Source of the DNA: JALSRD01 sp964476595
GTDB lineage: Bacteria; Desulfobacterota; Desulfobacteria; Desulfobacterales; JALSRD01
Direction: 5' to 3'
Length of the DNA stretch: 64,000 bases
NCBI GenBank assembly: GCA_964476595.1
Contig: CAYZCL010000041.1
Span: 12,464-76,463 of the forward strand
In this document: positions 52,014 to 60,687 of the stretch, one piece after another
How the letters are laid out: every line of letters begins with the position of its first letter
Position numbering within the stretch: position 1 is the stretch's first letter
Made by a program: the position numbers and the translations under genes
Notes under the pieces: generated by a model
Seen by the model: the letters and a program-made list of their open reading frames with translations, nothing else
The model's database searches: none
What the model was told of the DNA's origin: nothing

Positions 52014-52823
52014 TCAAACCGGGAGTGGCGACGGCACGCGCACTCGGACCGGGTCCCCCACCGCCAAGCCGAGCACCTCGCGGGCGCTGCCGCAGTTGAT
52101 CCCGATCTCCAGGTATCCGCGGCTGCCCACCAGGGCCAGCGCCTGGCCTGGCGGCACGCTGGTGTAACTCGACGACAGTCCTACGATGCGGCATCCGCCC
52201 AGGCATACCTCGAACTTTCCGGCATCCGGCAGAGCGGCAAGCTGCTCCCCGCTGATGTTGGTGAGCGCGTTTCCGAAGCGGTCAAAGGTCATCACGACTC
52301 CCCTCACCTCGCCCCCGCCGGTGATCACCGCGGGCGGAATATCCAGACGCACCAAGTCGTCACAGGCGATCCGGGGGCCCAGTTCGTGGATATCGGTGCC
52401 GGCGGCCAGGTGGGCGGCCACGGGGGCGAAGATGTCCCTGCCGTGAAAAGTGCGGCTCACCTGCGGCCGGAAAAACGCCCGGTTTTCCACCCGCACCGCG
52501 GCCTGCGGCGCCGCCTCGCCGAGGACGCGCGTCAGCACCCCGTTGTCCGGCACCAGATAGGTGTACTCTCCGGTGCGGACCGCCACGATGGCGCGCGATC
52601 CGCCCACTCCGGGATCGACCACCACCACGTGAACGGTCCCCGCGGGGAAATAGCGGTGATAGCCCTCCAGCAGGTAGGCCGCCCGTCCCACGTCCTGGGG
52701 AGGGACCTCGTGGCTGATATCCACCAGGGTGACCTGCGGGGCGACGGAGAGGATCGCCCCTTTCATGGCACCGACGTACTCGTCCCGCGTTCCGAAATCG
52801 GTGAGCAGCGTGATAACGGCCAT
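52014..52823 (-). CDS. SAM hydroxide adenosyltransferase (DUF62, chlorinase/fluorinase fold)
   Basis: 269 residues from ATG 52823 (TTG 52835 is an alternative). The family signature is clear: ITLLTDFGTRDEYVGAMKG, VTLVDISHEVPPQDVGRAAY, VHVVVVDPGVGGSRAIVAV, NGVLTRVL, FHGRDIFAPVAAHLA. Members hydrolyse SAM to adenosine and methionine; halogenase activity is limited to rare members and is not suggested here. Follows ruvB by 8 nt. Confidence 0.92.
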   Translation of the reverse strand: MAVITLLTDFGTRDEYVGAMKGAILSVAPQVTLVDISHEVPPQDVGRAAYLLEGYHRYFPAGTVHVVVVDPGVGGSRAIVAVRTGEYTYLVPDNGVLTRVLGEAAPQAAVRVENRAFFRPQVSRTFHGRDIFAPVAAHLAAGTDIHELGPRIACDDLVRLDIPPAVITGGGEVRGVVMTFDRFGNALTNISGEQLAALPDAGKFEVCLGGCRIVGLSSSYTSVPPGQALALVGSRGYLEIGINCGSAREVLGLAVGDPVRVRVPSPLPV

Positions 52824-52831
52824 GGTCGACG

Positions 52832-53875
52832 TCAAAAAAGCCTGCGCTGGGGGCCGTCGAGGTTCAGGTGCCGGTACGCGCGCTGACTGGCGCGTCGCCC
52901 AGCCGAGGTGCGCAGCACCATCCCGGTCTTGAGCAGGTAAGGCTCCACCACGTCCACCAAGGTGTCGGATTCCTCCTGCAGGGTGGCCGAAATGGCCTCG
53001 ATGCCCACCGGTCCGCCGTCGTAAAACTCGATGATGGTCCTCAGGTAGCGTCGGTCCAGATCGGTGAGCCCCTCCTGGTCCACGCCTTCCAGCGCCAGCG
53101 CGGCCTGCACCACCGGCCGCGTAATGGTGCCGTCGCCCTTTACCTCGGCGTAATCGCGCACGCGCTTGAGCAGCCGGTTGATGATGCGCGGGGTGCCCCG
53201 CGAGCGGCGCGCCAGCTCCTGCGCGGCGTCGGCGTCGATGGCCACCTCCAGCAGGGAGGCCGAACGCCTGGCGATGCGCACCAGATCGTCTTCGCTGTAG
53301 AAATCCAGGCTGCGGAAGATGCCGAACCGGTCCCGCAGGGGTGCCGACAGCAGTCCCACGCGCGTCGTAGCGCCCACCAGCGAGAAGCGATTGAGGTGAA
53401 AGCGGTGGCTGCGGGCGTGGATGCCCTTGTCGAAAACGAAGTCCACGGCGAAATCCTCCATGGCGGGATAGAGGAATTCCTCCACCGTCTTGGAGGTGCG
53501 GTGGATCTCGTCGACGAACAGCACGTCCCCCTCTTCCAGGTGGGTCAGGATGCCGATGAGGTCGCCCCCCTTTTCCAGGGCGGGACCGGACGTGACCGTC
53601 AGCCGGCTGCCCATTTCCCCGGCGATGATATGCGCCAGAGTGGTCTTGCCCAGCCCGGGCGGTCCGTGGAACAGGATGTGGTCCAGCGGCTCGCGGCGCT
53701 TCTTGGCCGCCTCGATGGCGATCCGCAGCGTCTCGATGACCTCGGGCTGGCCCACGTAATCGTCCAGGCGCTCCGGTCTCAGGGACAGCAGTTCGGGCTC
53801 TTCGTCCATGGCCAGGCTGGCGCCCGACACGATGGCCTGTTTCCCGGAACCGGGTTTCAACACCATTTCCGCCAT
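52832..53875 (-). CDS. ruvB: Holliday junction branch-migration ATPase RuvB
   Basis: 347 residues. Walker A GPPGLGKTTLAHIIA, Walker B VLFVDEIHR, sensor 1 GATTRVGLL, arginine-finger region and the C-terminal winged helix (DLDRRYLRTIIEFYDGGPVG). Hexameric motor with RuvA, partner of RuvC. Third in a ruvC-ruvA-ruvB operon. Confidence 0.98.
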   Translation of the reverse strand: MAEMVLKPGSGKQAIVSGASLAMDEEPELLSLRPERLDDYVGQPEVIETLRIAIEAAKKRREPLDHILFHGPPGLGKTTLAHIIAGEMGSRLTVTSGPALEKGGDLIGILTHLEEGDVLFVDEIHRTSKTVEEFLYPAMEDFAVDFVFDKGIHARSHRFHLNRFSLVGATTRVGLLSAPLRDRFGIFRSLDFYSEDDLVRIARRSASLLEVAIDADAAQELARRSRGTPRIINRLLKRVRDYAEVKGDGTITRPVVQAALALEGVDQEGLTDLDRRYLRTIIEFYDGGPVGIEAISATLQEESDTLVDVVEPYLLKTGMVLRTSAGRRASQRAYRHLNLDGPQRRLF

Positions 53876-53944
53876 CGGTTTTTTTCCGTATGCATCTTCA
53901 AGGGTTACAACCCGCCCCGGCGCGGATCAGCGCGCCGGCCGGGT

Positions 53945-54550
53945 CTAGGCGGCACGAAAGATTTCGTCCAGCAGCGCCTCGGGCGCCGCGATGGCCGGGT
54001 TGCGCTCCAGGGCCTCGTCGATGATCCGGCGGGCCTCGCCGCGGTTGTACCCCAGCTGCTCCACCAGCACCTCCAGAACCGCGTCCACCAGTTCCGGGGA
54101 ACGCTGCTGCGCGGGCCGCCCGGCGCCGCTCCGGACGAAGGGGTCCATCTTGCCGCGCAGCGAGGCGATGATCTTGCGCGCGGTGCGCTCACCGATGCCC
54201 TTGAGTCGCTTGAGCTGCGCCACGTCTTGGGACTCGATGGCGGCCGCGATCTCGTGCACCGGCAACGTCATGGCCTTGACGGCCTTGATGGCGCCGATGG
54301 CCTCGACGCTGATAAAACGCTGAAAGAAGTCCTTCTCCAGCTCGTGGTTGAACCCGATCAGCACCGGCTTGGGCTGCCGCTCGGTCTGCTGGTAGTAAAT
54401 GTACAGCGACAGCGCATCCCCGGGCGTCCTGCGACGCACAGTCTCCATCACGAAGGCCGGCAGCATGACCTCGTAGCCCACCTGGCCCGCCAGCAGCAGG
54501 ATCCGGTCCTCCTCGATCTTGAGGAGCTTGCCCTCCAGATAGCCGATCAT
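53945..54550 (-). CDS. ruvA: Holliday junction DNA-binding protein RuvA
   Basis: 201 residues. OB fold (MIGYLEGKLLKIEEDRILLL, the usual GxLxGKxx start), helix-hairpin-helix motifs (LKRLKGIGERTARKIIASLR) and a C-terminal UBA-like domain that binds RuvB (EVLVEQLGYNRGEARRIIDE). ATG 54550 overlaps the ruvC stop by 4 nt; 69 nt to ruvB. Confidence 0.97.
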   Translation of the reverse strand: MIGYLEGKLLKIEEDRILLLAGQVGYEVMLPAFVMETVRRRTPGDALSLYIYYQQTERQPKPVLIGFNHELEKDFFQRFISVEAIGAIKAVKAMTLPVHEIAAAIESQDVAQLKRLKGIGERTARKIIASLRGKMDPFVRSGAGRPAQQRSPELVDAVLEVLVEQLGYNRGEARRIIDEALERNPAIAAPEALLDEIFRAA

Positions 54551-55080
54551 GGCGGTGGTTCTCCGTTGCCCGGCACACCGGGCGACCGGCGTCCGTGGGG
54601 ATCGAAGCGGTACAGCCCCACCAGCGCCAGGCCCAGGGCGTCAGAGGCGTGAAAGGGACGAATGGGTTCGGCGGCGCCCAGCATGTGGCGCACGGCCTTC
54701 TCCAGCTGCTCCTTGCTGGCGTTGCCGTTACCCGTCAGGATCTGCTTGGCCTCCCGCACGGGAACCTCGCTCACCGGCACCCCGGCGCGCTGTCCGGCCA
54801 GCAGGATGACACCGCAGACTTTTCCCAAGGTTATCCCGGATTTGGGGTAACGATCAAGGGAAAACACGTCCTCCACGATCATGGCGTCGGGGCACTCGTC
54901 CGCCAGCACCCGGGACAGGCAGTCGTAGATGCCGGCCAGGCGGTGCGCCAGCGCTTCCGCCTTGGACGTGCGGATGCAGCCCGACGAGTAGCTGACGACG
55001 CGCACCCCGCTGCCCCGCACCACCCCGATGCCGGTAGCAGCCAAGCCCGGGTCGATGCCGATGATTTTAATCGTCGCCAT
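54547..55080 (-). CDS. ruvC: Holliday junction resolvase RuvC
   Basis: 177 residues from ATG 55080. Catalytic acidic residues in IIGIDPGLAATGIG (Asp10), MIVEDVF (Glu) and PFHASDALGLALVGL (Asp pair), with the RuvC pattern NASKEQLEKAVRHML. A long upstream in-frame extension is not supported. First gene of ruvCAB, following the tol-pal cluster by about 110 nt. Confidence 0.96.
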   Translation of the reverse strand: MATIKIIGIDPGLAATGIGVVRGSGVRVVSYSSGCIRTSKAEALAHRLAGIYDCLSRVLADECPDAMIVEDVFSLDRYPKSGITLGKVCGVILLAGQRAGVPVSEVPVREAKQILTGNGNASKEQLEKAVRHMLGAAEPIRPFHASDALGLALVGLYRFDPHGRRSPGVPGNGEPPP

Positions 55081-55187
55081 GAAAACATCGCTGCGTGAGC
55101 ACGACGGAAGGGGGGAGTGGCCGTGCGCGTTTCCGCCTGTGGCGGACGGGGAAAAGGACCCGATGGAGAGGAAAAACGGCCGCCGCT

Positions 55188-56018
55188 TCAGAAACTTTTG
55201 AGTTTCTTCTTGGCAATCTTGGCTTCCCGGGAATGCGGATACTTGGCGATGAGCTCGTTGAGAATCAGGCGGGCGTTGGCCTTGTCGCCGATGTTGTAAA
55301 ATGCCAACCCCTGTTTCAGCAGCGACGCCGGCACCTTGTTGCCCTTGGGGTATTTCTCGATGACCTTCTGGTATTCCAGGATGGCCTTTTCGTACCACTT
55401 TTCGCGGTAATAGGTCTCGCCGATCCAGAACTGGGCGTTGTCCGCATTCTTGGCCTTGGGAAAGCGCTTCAGGAAATCCTGGAAAGCGGCCCGCGCCCCG
55501 GCATAGTCCCCGGCGTCGAAGGTCTGCTTGGCCTTGAGGTAGAGTTCGTTCTGCGAAAGGTTAAGGCGGGGGGCCTGGGCAGCGGCGGCCGGCGGCGCTC
55601 CGCCACCGGGTGCGGCCGCCTCCAGGCTCAGGTACTGCTCGATACGCCGCACCCGGCGCTGCAGGTCCGACAGGCGCTGCTCGATGGTGCCGGCCTGCGA
55701 TTCCCCGGCGGTCCCGGATTTGCGCACCGCGTTGAGCCGCTTTTTGAGCAGATACTCGGTTTCGTCGAGCCGGCCGCTCAACAGCCGGATGTCCTCCTGG
55801 ACCTTGTCCAGGGTTGCGTACAGCACGGCCGTCTGGTCCCGGAGCTTCTGGTCCGTGGCGGTCTGGACGCGGTCGAATTTTGCGAGGCGTTTCTGAAGGC
55901 TGGCATTTTGCTGTTCCACGGCGGCCAAGCGTGCATCCAGACCGTACATGTCGCTCTGCGTGGCACAGCCGGCCAGCGCCATGACGCCCATCAAGACAAC
56001 CCAACAGAGCGATTTCAT
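55188..56018 (-). CDS. cpoB: Tol-Pal associated TPR protein CpoB (YbgF)
   Basis: 276 residues from ATG 56018. Signal peptide MKSLCWVVLMGVMALAGC with a good lipobox (LAGC), so it is a periplasmic lipoprotein, unlike the soluble E. coli protein. A coiled coil (about 30-130) for trimerisation and three TPR units (about 165-276: YLKAKQTFDAGDYAGARAAF, ADNAQFWIGETYYREKWYEK, PASLLKQGLAFYNIGD). It coordinates the Tol-Pal system with peptidoglycan synthesis in E. coli. Last gene of tolQRAB-pal-cpoB. Confidence 0.93.
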   Translation of the reverse strand: MKSLCWVVLMGVMALAGCATQSDMYGLDARLAAVEQQNASLQKRLAKFDRVQTATDQKLRDQTAVLYATLDKVQEDIRLLSGRLDETEYLLKKRLNAVRKSGTAGESQAGTIEQRLSDLQRRVRRIEQYLSLEAAAPGGGAPPAAAAQAPRLNLSQNELYLKAKQTFDAGDYAGARAAFQDFLKRFPKAKNADNAQFWIGETYYREKWYEKAILEYQKVIEKYPKGNKVPASLLKQGLAFYNIGDKANARLILNELIAKYPHSREAKIAKKKLKSF

Positions 56019-56227
56019 GGTGATGCGCCTCTCCTCTTCCGGCAGCTGTCGGTTCAATCGGGCGGCTCGCACCGCCCCGCCTTCATCTACCACGGTCCAC
56101 GTCGCAGACGCACCGCCGCGCCGGGTGCCCCCGCCGGGAAATCCCGTCGTCGGCACCCGGCGGCGATGTTCACGCCTTCCGACACGTGCATTCATGTTGC
56201 CGTGGCAACACCCGCGCGACTACGCGA

Positions 56228-56773
56228 CTACTTGATGACGAACTGGTCCCTTCGGTTCTTGGCCCAGGCGGCCTCGTTGTGGCCCGGATCCAGGGGGCGC
56301 TCTTCCCCGTAACTGATGGTCTCAAGGCGATTGGGATCGATCCCCAGGTTCACCAGGAACGTCTTGGCGGCCTCGGCGCGCCTTTCGCCCAGCGCCAGGT
56401 TGTATTCCACGGTGCCGCGCTCGTCACAATGACCCTGGATGATCACCCGCACGTCGGGGTGGGCCTGCAGGTAGGCGGCCTTTTTCTTCAAGATCTCCTG
56501 CGCCGTGGCGTCCAGCGCGGAGCTGTCGAAGGCAAAATGGATCATCTCGTTGACGAATTCTTCCCTGGCTTGGCGGGCTTCCCTCAGGCGCTGCTCCTCC
56601 AGGGCACGTTGGCGCGCCGCTTCTTCCTCGGCCTTCTTGGCGGCCTCGTCGGTCGCCTTCTTCTCGACCTTGGGGGTCGTCGGGGCGACCGCTTTCTTAG
56701 CACACGAAGCGGTAAAAAGCATCGTGGGGACAACGAGTAAAAGGGCAAGGGTGATCCACATTCTGTTTCGCAT
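56228..56773 (-). CDS. pal: Peptidoglycan-associated lipoprotein Pal
   Basis: 181 residues. Signal with lipobox FTASC, a charged linker helix (TDEAAKKAEEEAARQRALEE), and the OmpA-like domain with IHFAFDSSALDATAQEILKK, VIIQGHCDERGTVEYNLALG and ISYGEERPLDPGHNEAAWAK. Outer-membrane anchor to peptidoglycan, partner of TolB. Between tolB and cpoB. Confidence 0.97.
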   Translation of the reverse strand: MRNRMWITLALLLVVPTMLFTASCAKKAVAPTTPKVEKKATDEAAKKAEEEAARQRALEEQRLREARQAREEFVNEMIHFAFDSSALDATAQEILKKKAAYLQAHPDVRVIIQGHCDERGTVEYNLALGERRAEAAKTFLVNLGIDPNRLETISYGEERPLDPGHNEAAWAKNRRDQFVIK

Positions 56774-56933
56774 CGCATTTCCTCCTTTGGCCTATCAGGT
56801 GTATCGGTTGATCCCTTCCCCCTCCTGCTGCCGTTATCGGGGTTGCGGGTCTGCCCGTCGCACTACGGTCTGCTTGCATCCCGCGGGGTGGTCCACCGCG
56901 GCGCTGTCATTCGAACGCACCTACCGGTCCGCT

Positions 56934-58259
56934 TCACGGCCCCTCGATGTTGGGCGACCAGTTCGGCTCGCTCTGCTCACCGGGCATCGCCAGCAGCCGC
57001 CGCTGGTCGGTTCCATAAGACGTCATTACATACAGCCGCGACGGCCCCTCACGATTGGTGCTAAAGACGATCAGGCTGCCGTCCGGGGACCAGGAAGGCG
57101 ATTCGTTGTCCCCCTGCCCCTCGGTGAGCTGTATCAGTCCGCTGCCGTCGACACCGATGACGCGGATGTTGATCTCCCCGTCCGCGAAAGCCGTATAAGC
57201 GATGCGGTCTCCTTTCGGGGACCAGTTCGGCTGCGTGTTGTGTTTCCCCTCGTACGTCAGCCGACGGACCTCTCCGGTGACGATGTCCTTGATGTAGATC
57301 TGGGGGGTTCCGGAGCGCTTGGAAACGAAGGCCATCTTTTTCCCGTCCGGCGACCATGAGGCGGATACGTCAATCCCCCGGTTATGCGTCAGTTTCTTAA
57401 TAATTTTTCCCCTTCCGGTCAACAGATAAATTTCCTGGTCGCCGGTAAACGACAGCGTGGCGGACAGTTCGAACTTGCCCGGCACCCAGCACGGGGAGAT
57501 GTTGATACCTTTGCGCGCCACCACCGTGCCGCGCTTTTCGCGCACGTTCTTGATGTACAGGTCGGGGTTTCCCTTAGCGTAAGAGGTGTAAGCGATCCAC
57601 TTGCCGTCCGAGGACCACATGGGGGTCAGGTTGATGCTCCGGTTGTTGGTGAACTTGTGGGGCCGGTAACCGTCAAAATCGCAGATGTAGATCTCTTTGT
57701 TACCGGAGGTGGTGGAGACGAAGGCGATCTTGCTGCCGAAGATGCCCCGGTGTCCGGTCAGTTTGTAGATCACCTCCGAACAGAAACGCCGGATGATGCG
57801 CCGCTGGTCGGCCACGGCCCCCTTGTAGCGCTTGCCCAGCAGCAGCTTCTCCTTGAAGGTGTCATAAAGACGCAGTTCCATCTCCACCAGACCGGCGCTC
57901 TGCACGAGGCCGCCGGTGATCAGCAACTCGGCGCCCACGGTGGTCCAGTTCTTGAAGTGGATACGGGGCGCCACGATGCCGTCCTTCTGAGGGTCGAAGA
58001 GAAACGAGGCCGGATCCAGGATCTTGAAATAACCGGTGAACGCCAGGGTCTCGGCCAGCAGCCGCGACGAACTGTGGGCCAGTTTCATCTCCTCTGGCGT
58101 GCCCGAAAAGGACTTGAACTGCGGCACGGCGATGGGAATCTTGCGCAGGAACGGGTTGCTGATATCCACATAGTCGTAGCCCGCCCGGGAGACGCCCGGC
58201 GCCAGCACCAGCAGAAGCATCATGGCCGCGAAAACGACCGGTCGACACCTGTTTTTCAT
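56934..58259 (-). CDS. tolB: Tol-Pal periplasmic beta-propeller TolB
   Basis: 441 residues from ATG 58259 (AAAGGAAAA upstream). Signal peptide ending VLAPGVSRAGYD. N-terminal TolB domain (YVDISNPFLRKIPIAVPQFK) and six-bladed propeller with repeated WSPDGK blades (SASWSPDGKKMAFVSKRSGT, QPNWSPKGDRIAYTAFADGE, ESPSWSPDGSLIVFSTNREG). Binds Pal and TolA. Confidence 0.97.
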   Translation of the reverse strand: MKNRCRPVVFAAMMLLLVLAPGVSRAGYDYVDISNPFLRKIPIAVPQFKSFSGTPEEMKLAHSSSRLLAETLAFTGYFKILDPASFLFDPQKDGIVAPRIHFKNWTTVGAELLITGGLVQSAGLVEMELRLYDTFKEKLLLGKRYKGAVADQRRIIRRFCSEVIYKLTGHRGIFGSKIAFVSTTSGNKEIYICDFDGYRPHKFTNNRSINLTPMWSSDGKWIAYTSYAKGNPDLYIKNVREKRGTVVARKGINISPCWVPGKFELSATLSFTGDQEIYLLTGRGKIIKKLTHNRGIDVSASWSPDGKKMAFVSKRSGTPQIYIKDIVTGEVRRLTYEGKHNTQPNWSPKGDRIAYTAFADGEINIRVIGVDGSGLIQLTEGQGDNESPSWSPDGSLIVFSTNREGPSRLYVMTSYGTDQRRLLAMPGEQSEPNWSPNIEGP

Positions 58260-58292
58260 GGGGTTTTCCTTTCGTGAACCTTTCATCTCCAA

Positions 58293-59216
58293 TCACCGCA
58301 ATCCCGTGGGGGTGAAACGCACCGCCAGGTTGTAGAACGGCCGCAGGTAGCCGTCGGGCAGCCGGGGCAGCGGGTTGGCTTTCTGGATGGCCTTGTACGC
58401 CGAGTCGTCGAGATACCGGTTTCCGGAACGTTTCTCGAACCAGATGTCCGCGATTTCTCCGCTGGGCAGTATCTTGATGACCAAAACGGCCTCGAGTTTC
58501 TTGTTGATGCCGGCCAGTTGTTCGGAAAAGGCCCAGTGTTTCTGGATCTGGTAGGCCACCTCGGCCTTGTAGATGTCCAGCTGGCTCAGGACCCTGGCGC
58601 TCAGTCCGCCGGTGCCCCCGCCGTAGCCGCCGCCTGCCCCCGGGGTCTGTTTCACCGTGGGCGGGGGTCCCTCACGCTGCACCTTCTTTTTCAGCTGTGC
58701 CAGGGCGCTCTCGATCTTGCGCGAGGTCGATTCGCTGGTCTTGCGCTCGAGCTTGCGGATGGCGCGCTTGACCACCTTCTCCGGCTTGTAGGTTTTTTTC
58801 TTCAGCGATCTTTTGGGTTTGATCTTCTTGGTCTTGGGCGCCAGCGAGACCTCAGGTTTGGGTTTGGGCTGCGGTTCGGGCGCGGCTTCCGGCGGTTTCT
58901 CCGGCACATGCACTTTTTTCTGCTTTTCGGGCTTCTTGACCGGTTTGGGCGCTGGCGGCGGCGCCTTCCTGGGAGCCGGTTTGGGTGCCGGCGGCCCGGC
59001 CGGTCCTGACGCTTCGGACTGCAGCGTGACCATGCGCACGTTCATCACCGCCGGGGTGAACGGCCGGCTGGGCGAACCGAAATCCGGCATGAACAGCACG
59101 GCGGCGAACAGCGCCACGTGGAGCAGCAGCGAAATGGCGAAAAACTTGTACCACGTCCGCCGTTCGGCATCCGAGCCGTAGAGAGAATATGCGTGGGCCT
59201 TGGCGTGGTCCTTCAT
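58293..59216 (-). CDS. tolA: TolA/TonB-family energy-transducing protein
   Basis: 307 residues. One N-terminal membrane helix (about 24-43: FFAISLLLHVALFAAVLFMP), a long Lys/Pro-rich periplasmic region (PAPKPAPRKAPPPAPKPVKK) with helices, and a C-terminal TonB-like domain (VLVIKILPSGEIADIWFEKR, GYLRPFYNLAVRFTP). Position between tolR and tolB makes it the TolA of this system, although the C-terminal domain looks more TonB-like. Confidence 0.9.
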   Translation of the reverse strand: MKDHAKAHAYSLYGSDAERRTWYKFFAISLLLHVALFAAVLFMPDFGSPSRPFTPAVMNVRMVTLQSEASGPAGPPAPKPAPRKAPPPAPKPVKKPEKQKKVHVPEKPPEAAPEPQPKPKPEVSLAPKTKKIKPKRSLKKKTYKPEKVVKRAIRKLERKTSESTSRKIESALAQLKKKVQREGPPPTVKQTPGAGGGYGGGTGGLSARVLSQLDIYKAEVAYQIQKHWAFSEQLAGINKKLEAVLVIKILPSGEIADIWFEKRSGNRYLDDSAYKAIQKANPLPRLPDGYLRPFYNLAVRFTPTGLR

Positions 59217-59247
59217 GAAGATGTCGGATACGGGTCGCGTTGGCGGT

Positions 59248-59673
59248 TTATTTCTTCTTGGGCGCTTTCCTGGGCGGCGGTTCGGTGACCATCCCCAGGC
59301 TGGTGACCCCGGCCCCCTGGATCGCGGCCATCACCTGCGCCACGATGCCGTACGGGATGCTCTTGTCCGCCCGCAGGTAGACCTGCTTGTCGGTCCGGCC
59401 GGCCAGGATGCGGCCCAGTTTCTCGCCCAGGAAATCCACGGACACCTCGAAATCGTTGATGAATATTTTGGCATCCTTGTCGATGGTGATAATGAGGTGT
59501 TCCTGTTCCGATTTGAGCGGCTCGGAGGTGGTCTGGGGCAGGGAGACGTCCACGCCCTGCATCATCATGGGCGCGGTCACCATGAAAATGATCAGCAGCA
59601 CCAGCATGACATCCACCAGAGGCGTCACGTTGATGTCCGCCATCAGCCGGTCAGCGTTGGTTTCGATGGCCAT
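59248..59673 (-). CDS. tolR: Tol-Pal proton channel subunit TolR
   Basis: 141 residues from ATG 59673 (AAGGGG upstream). Single membrane helix with the essential Asp: ADINVTPLVDVMLVLLIIFM. Periplasmic ExbD/TolR domain with LIITIDKDAKIFINDFEVSV and VYLRADKSIPYGIVAQVMAA. Forms the motor with TolQ 12 nt upstream. Confidence 0.96.
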   Translation of the reverse strand: MAIETNADRLMADINVTPLVDVMLVLLIIFMVTAPMMMQGVDVSLPQTTSEPLKSEQEHLIITIDKDAKIFINDFEVSVDFLGEKLGRILAGRTDKQVYLRADKSIPYGIVAQVMAAIQGAGVTSLGMVTEPPPRKAPKKK

Positions 59674-59684
59674 TTCAAACCCCT

Positions 59685-60395
59685 TCAGCCATTGCGCATG
59701 ATGTCGCGTTCGATAATATTCAGAAAATCGGCCGAGAAACTCTGCAGTTCGGCCTCCAGGATGCGGATTTTCTGCATGAAATAGTTGAAGGCGATGACGG
59801 CCGGTATGGCCGCCGCCAGGCCGGCGGCCGTGGCGATGAGCGCCTCCGAGATCCCCGGCGCCACCACGGCCAGGCTGGCCGAACCGCGCAGGCCGATGCC
59901 GTGGAACGAATTCATGATGCCCCACACGGTGCCGAACAGCCCGATGAACGGCGTAGTGTTGCCGGTGGTGGCCAGGAAAGGCACCAACTGGGTCATGCGG
60001 ATGACCTCGGTGTTGGTGGCCCGCCGCAGGGCGCGCTTGATGTTGTCCATACCCGTGGCGCGGCTCTGCCAGCCGGCGTCGTGGGCCGCGGCCTCGGCCG
60101 ACGCCCGCGTGGTCTGGCTGATTTTGCGCAACTCGACGTAGCCGATGCGAAACACGCGGGCGATGGGACTGTTACGCAGCTGCTTGGACTTGGTGAAGGC
60201 GTCGGAAAGATCCCGGCTCTTCCAGAAGAAATCGGTGAACAGCGCCGATTCGCGGAAAGCCTTGCGGATGTAGTTGTACTTGATGAAGATGACCGCCCAC
60301 GAGGCCACCGAAAAAAACACCAGCACCAGCAGCACGAAGAAGACCACCGGGCCGGAATGACTGATCATACCGAAAATACTGATGTCCTGAGGCAT
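59685..60395 (-). CDS. tolQ: Tol-Pal proton channel subunit TolQ
   Basis: 236 residues from ATG 60395 (CGGAG upstream). Three membrane segments: about 11-33 (VVFFVLLVLVFFSVASWAVI), about 135-160 and about 168-190, with the MotA/TolQ/ExbB motif FLATTGNTTPFIGLFGTVWG and ISEALIATAAGLAAAIPAVI. First gene of the tol-pal operon; no strong promoter was recognised upstream. Confidence 0.96.
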   Translation of the reverse strand: MPQDISIFGMISHSGPVVFFVLLVLVFFSVASWAVIFIKYNYIRKAFRESALFTDFFWKSRDLSDAFTKSKQLRNSPIARVFRIGYVELRKISQTTRASAEAAAHDAGWQSRATGMDNIKRALRRATNTEVIRMTQLVPFLATTGNTTPFIGLFGTVWGIMNSFHGIGLRGSASLAVVAPGISEALIATAAGLAAAIPAVIAFNYFMQKIRILEAELQSFSADFLNIIERDIMRNG

Positions 60396-60687
60396 ATAGA
60401 CTCCGTGGAAAATGGTTGGCAGCGGCCGCGCGCGGGCCGCTTCGTGCGGGGGCACGTCCACCGGAACGCTCCGGCGATTTTTTAATCGTGTACGTATATT
60501 ATGCCGGTTTGCGGGGTGTCAAGGACTTTGGCGTCCGGGTTTGACTTCGACCATCGCTTCTGGTAGGAAACCATGTCACTCTGGCCTGTAAACTGGATCT
60601 GCGAGGGGTTTTGGGCATGCATCCTGGCGCCGTTTTCGGCATACATCTTCCGACCACTACCCGGCCCTGCAGCCTGAGGGCGGCGTC

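Noticed and set aside
52868..54652. 594-codon open frame on the plus strand
   Set aside because: Antisense to ruvB and ruvA, both full-length and well conserved.
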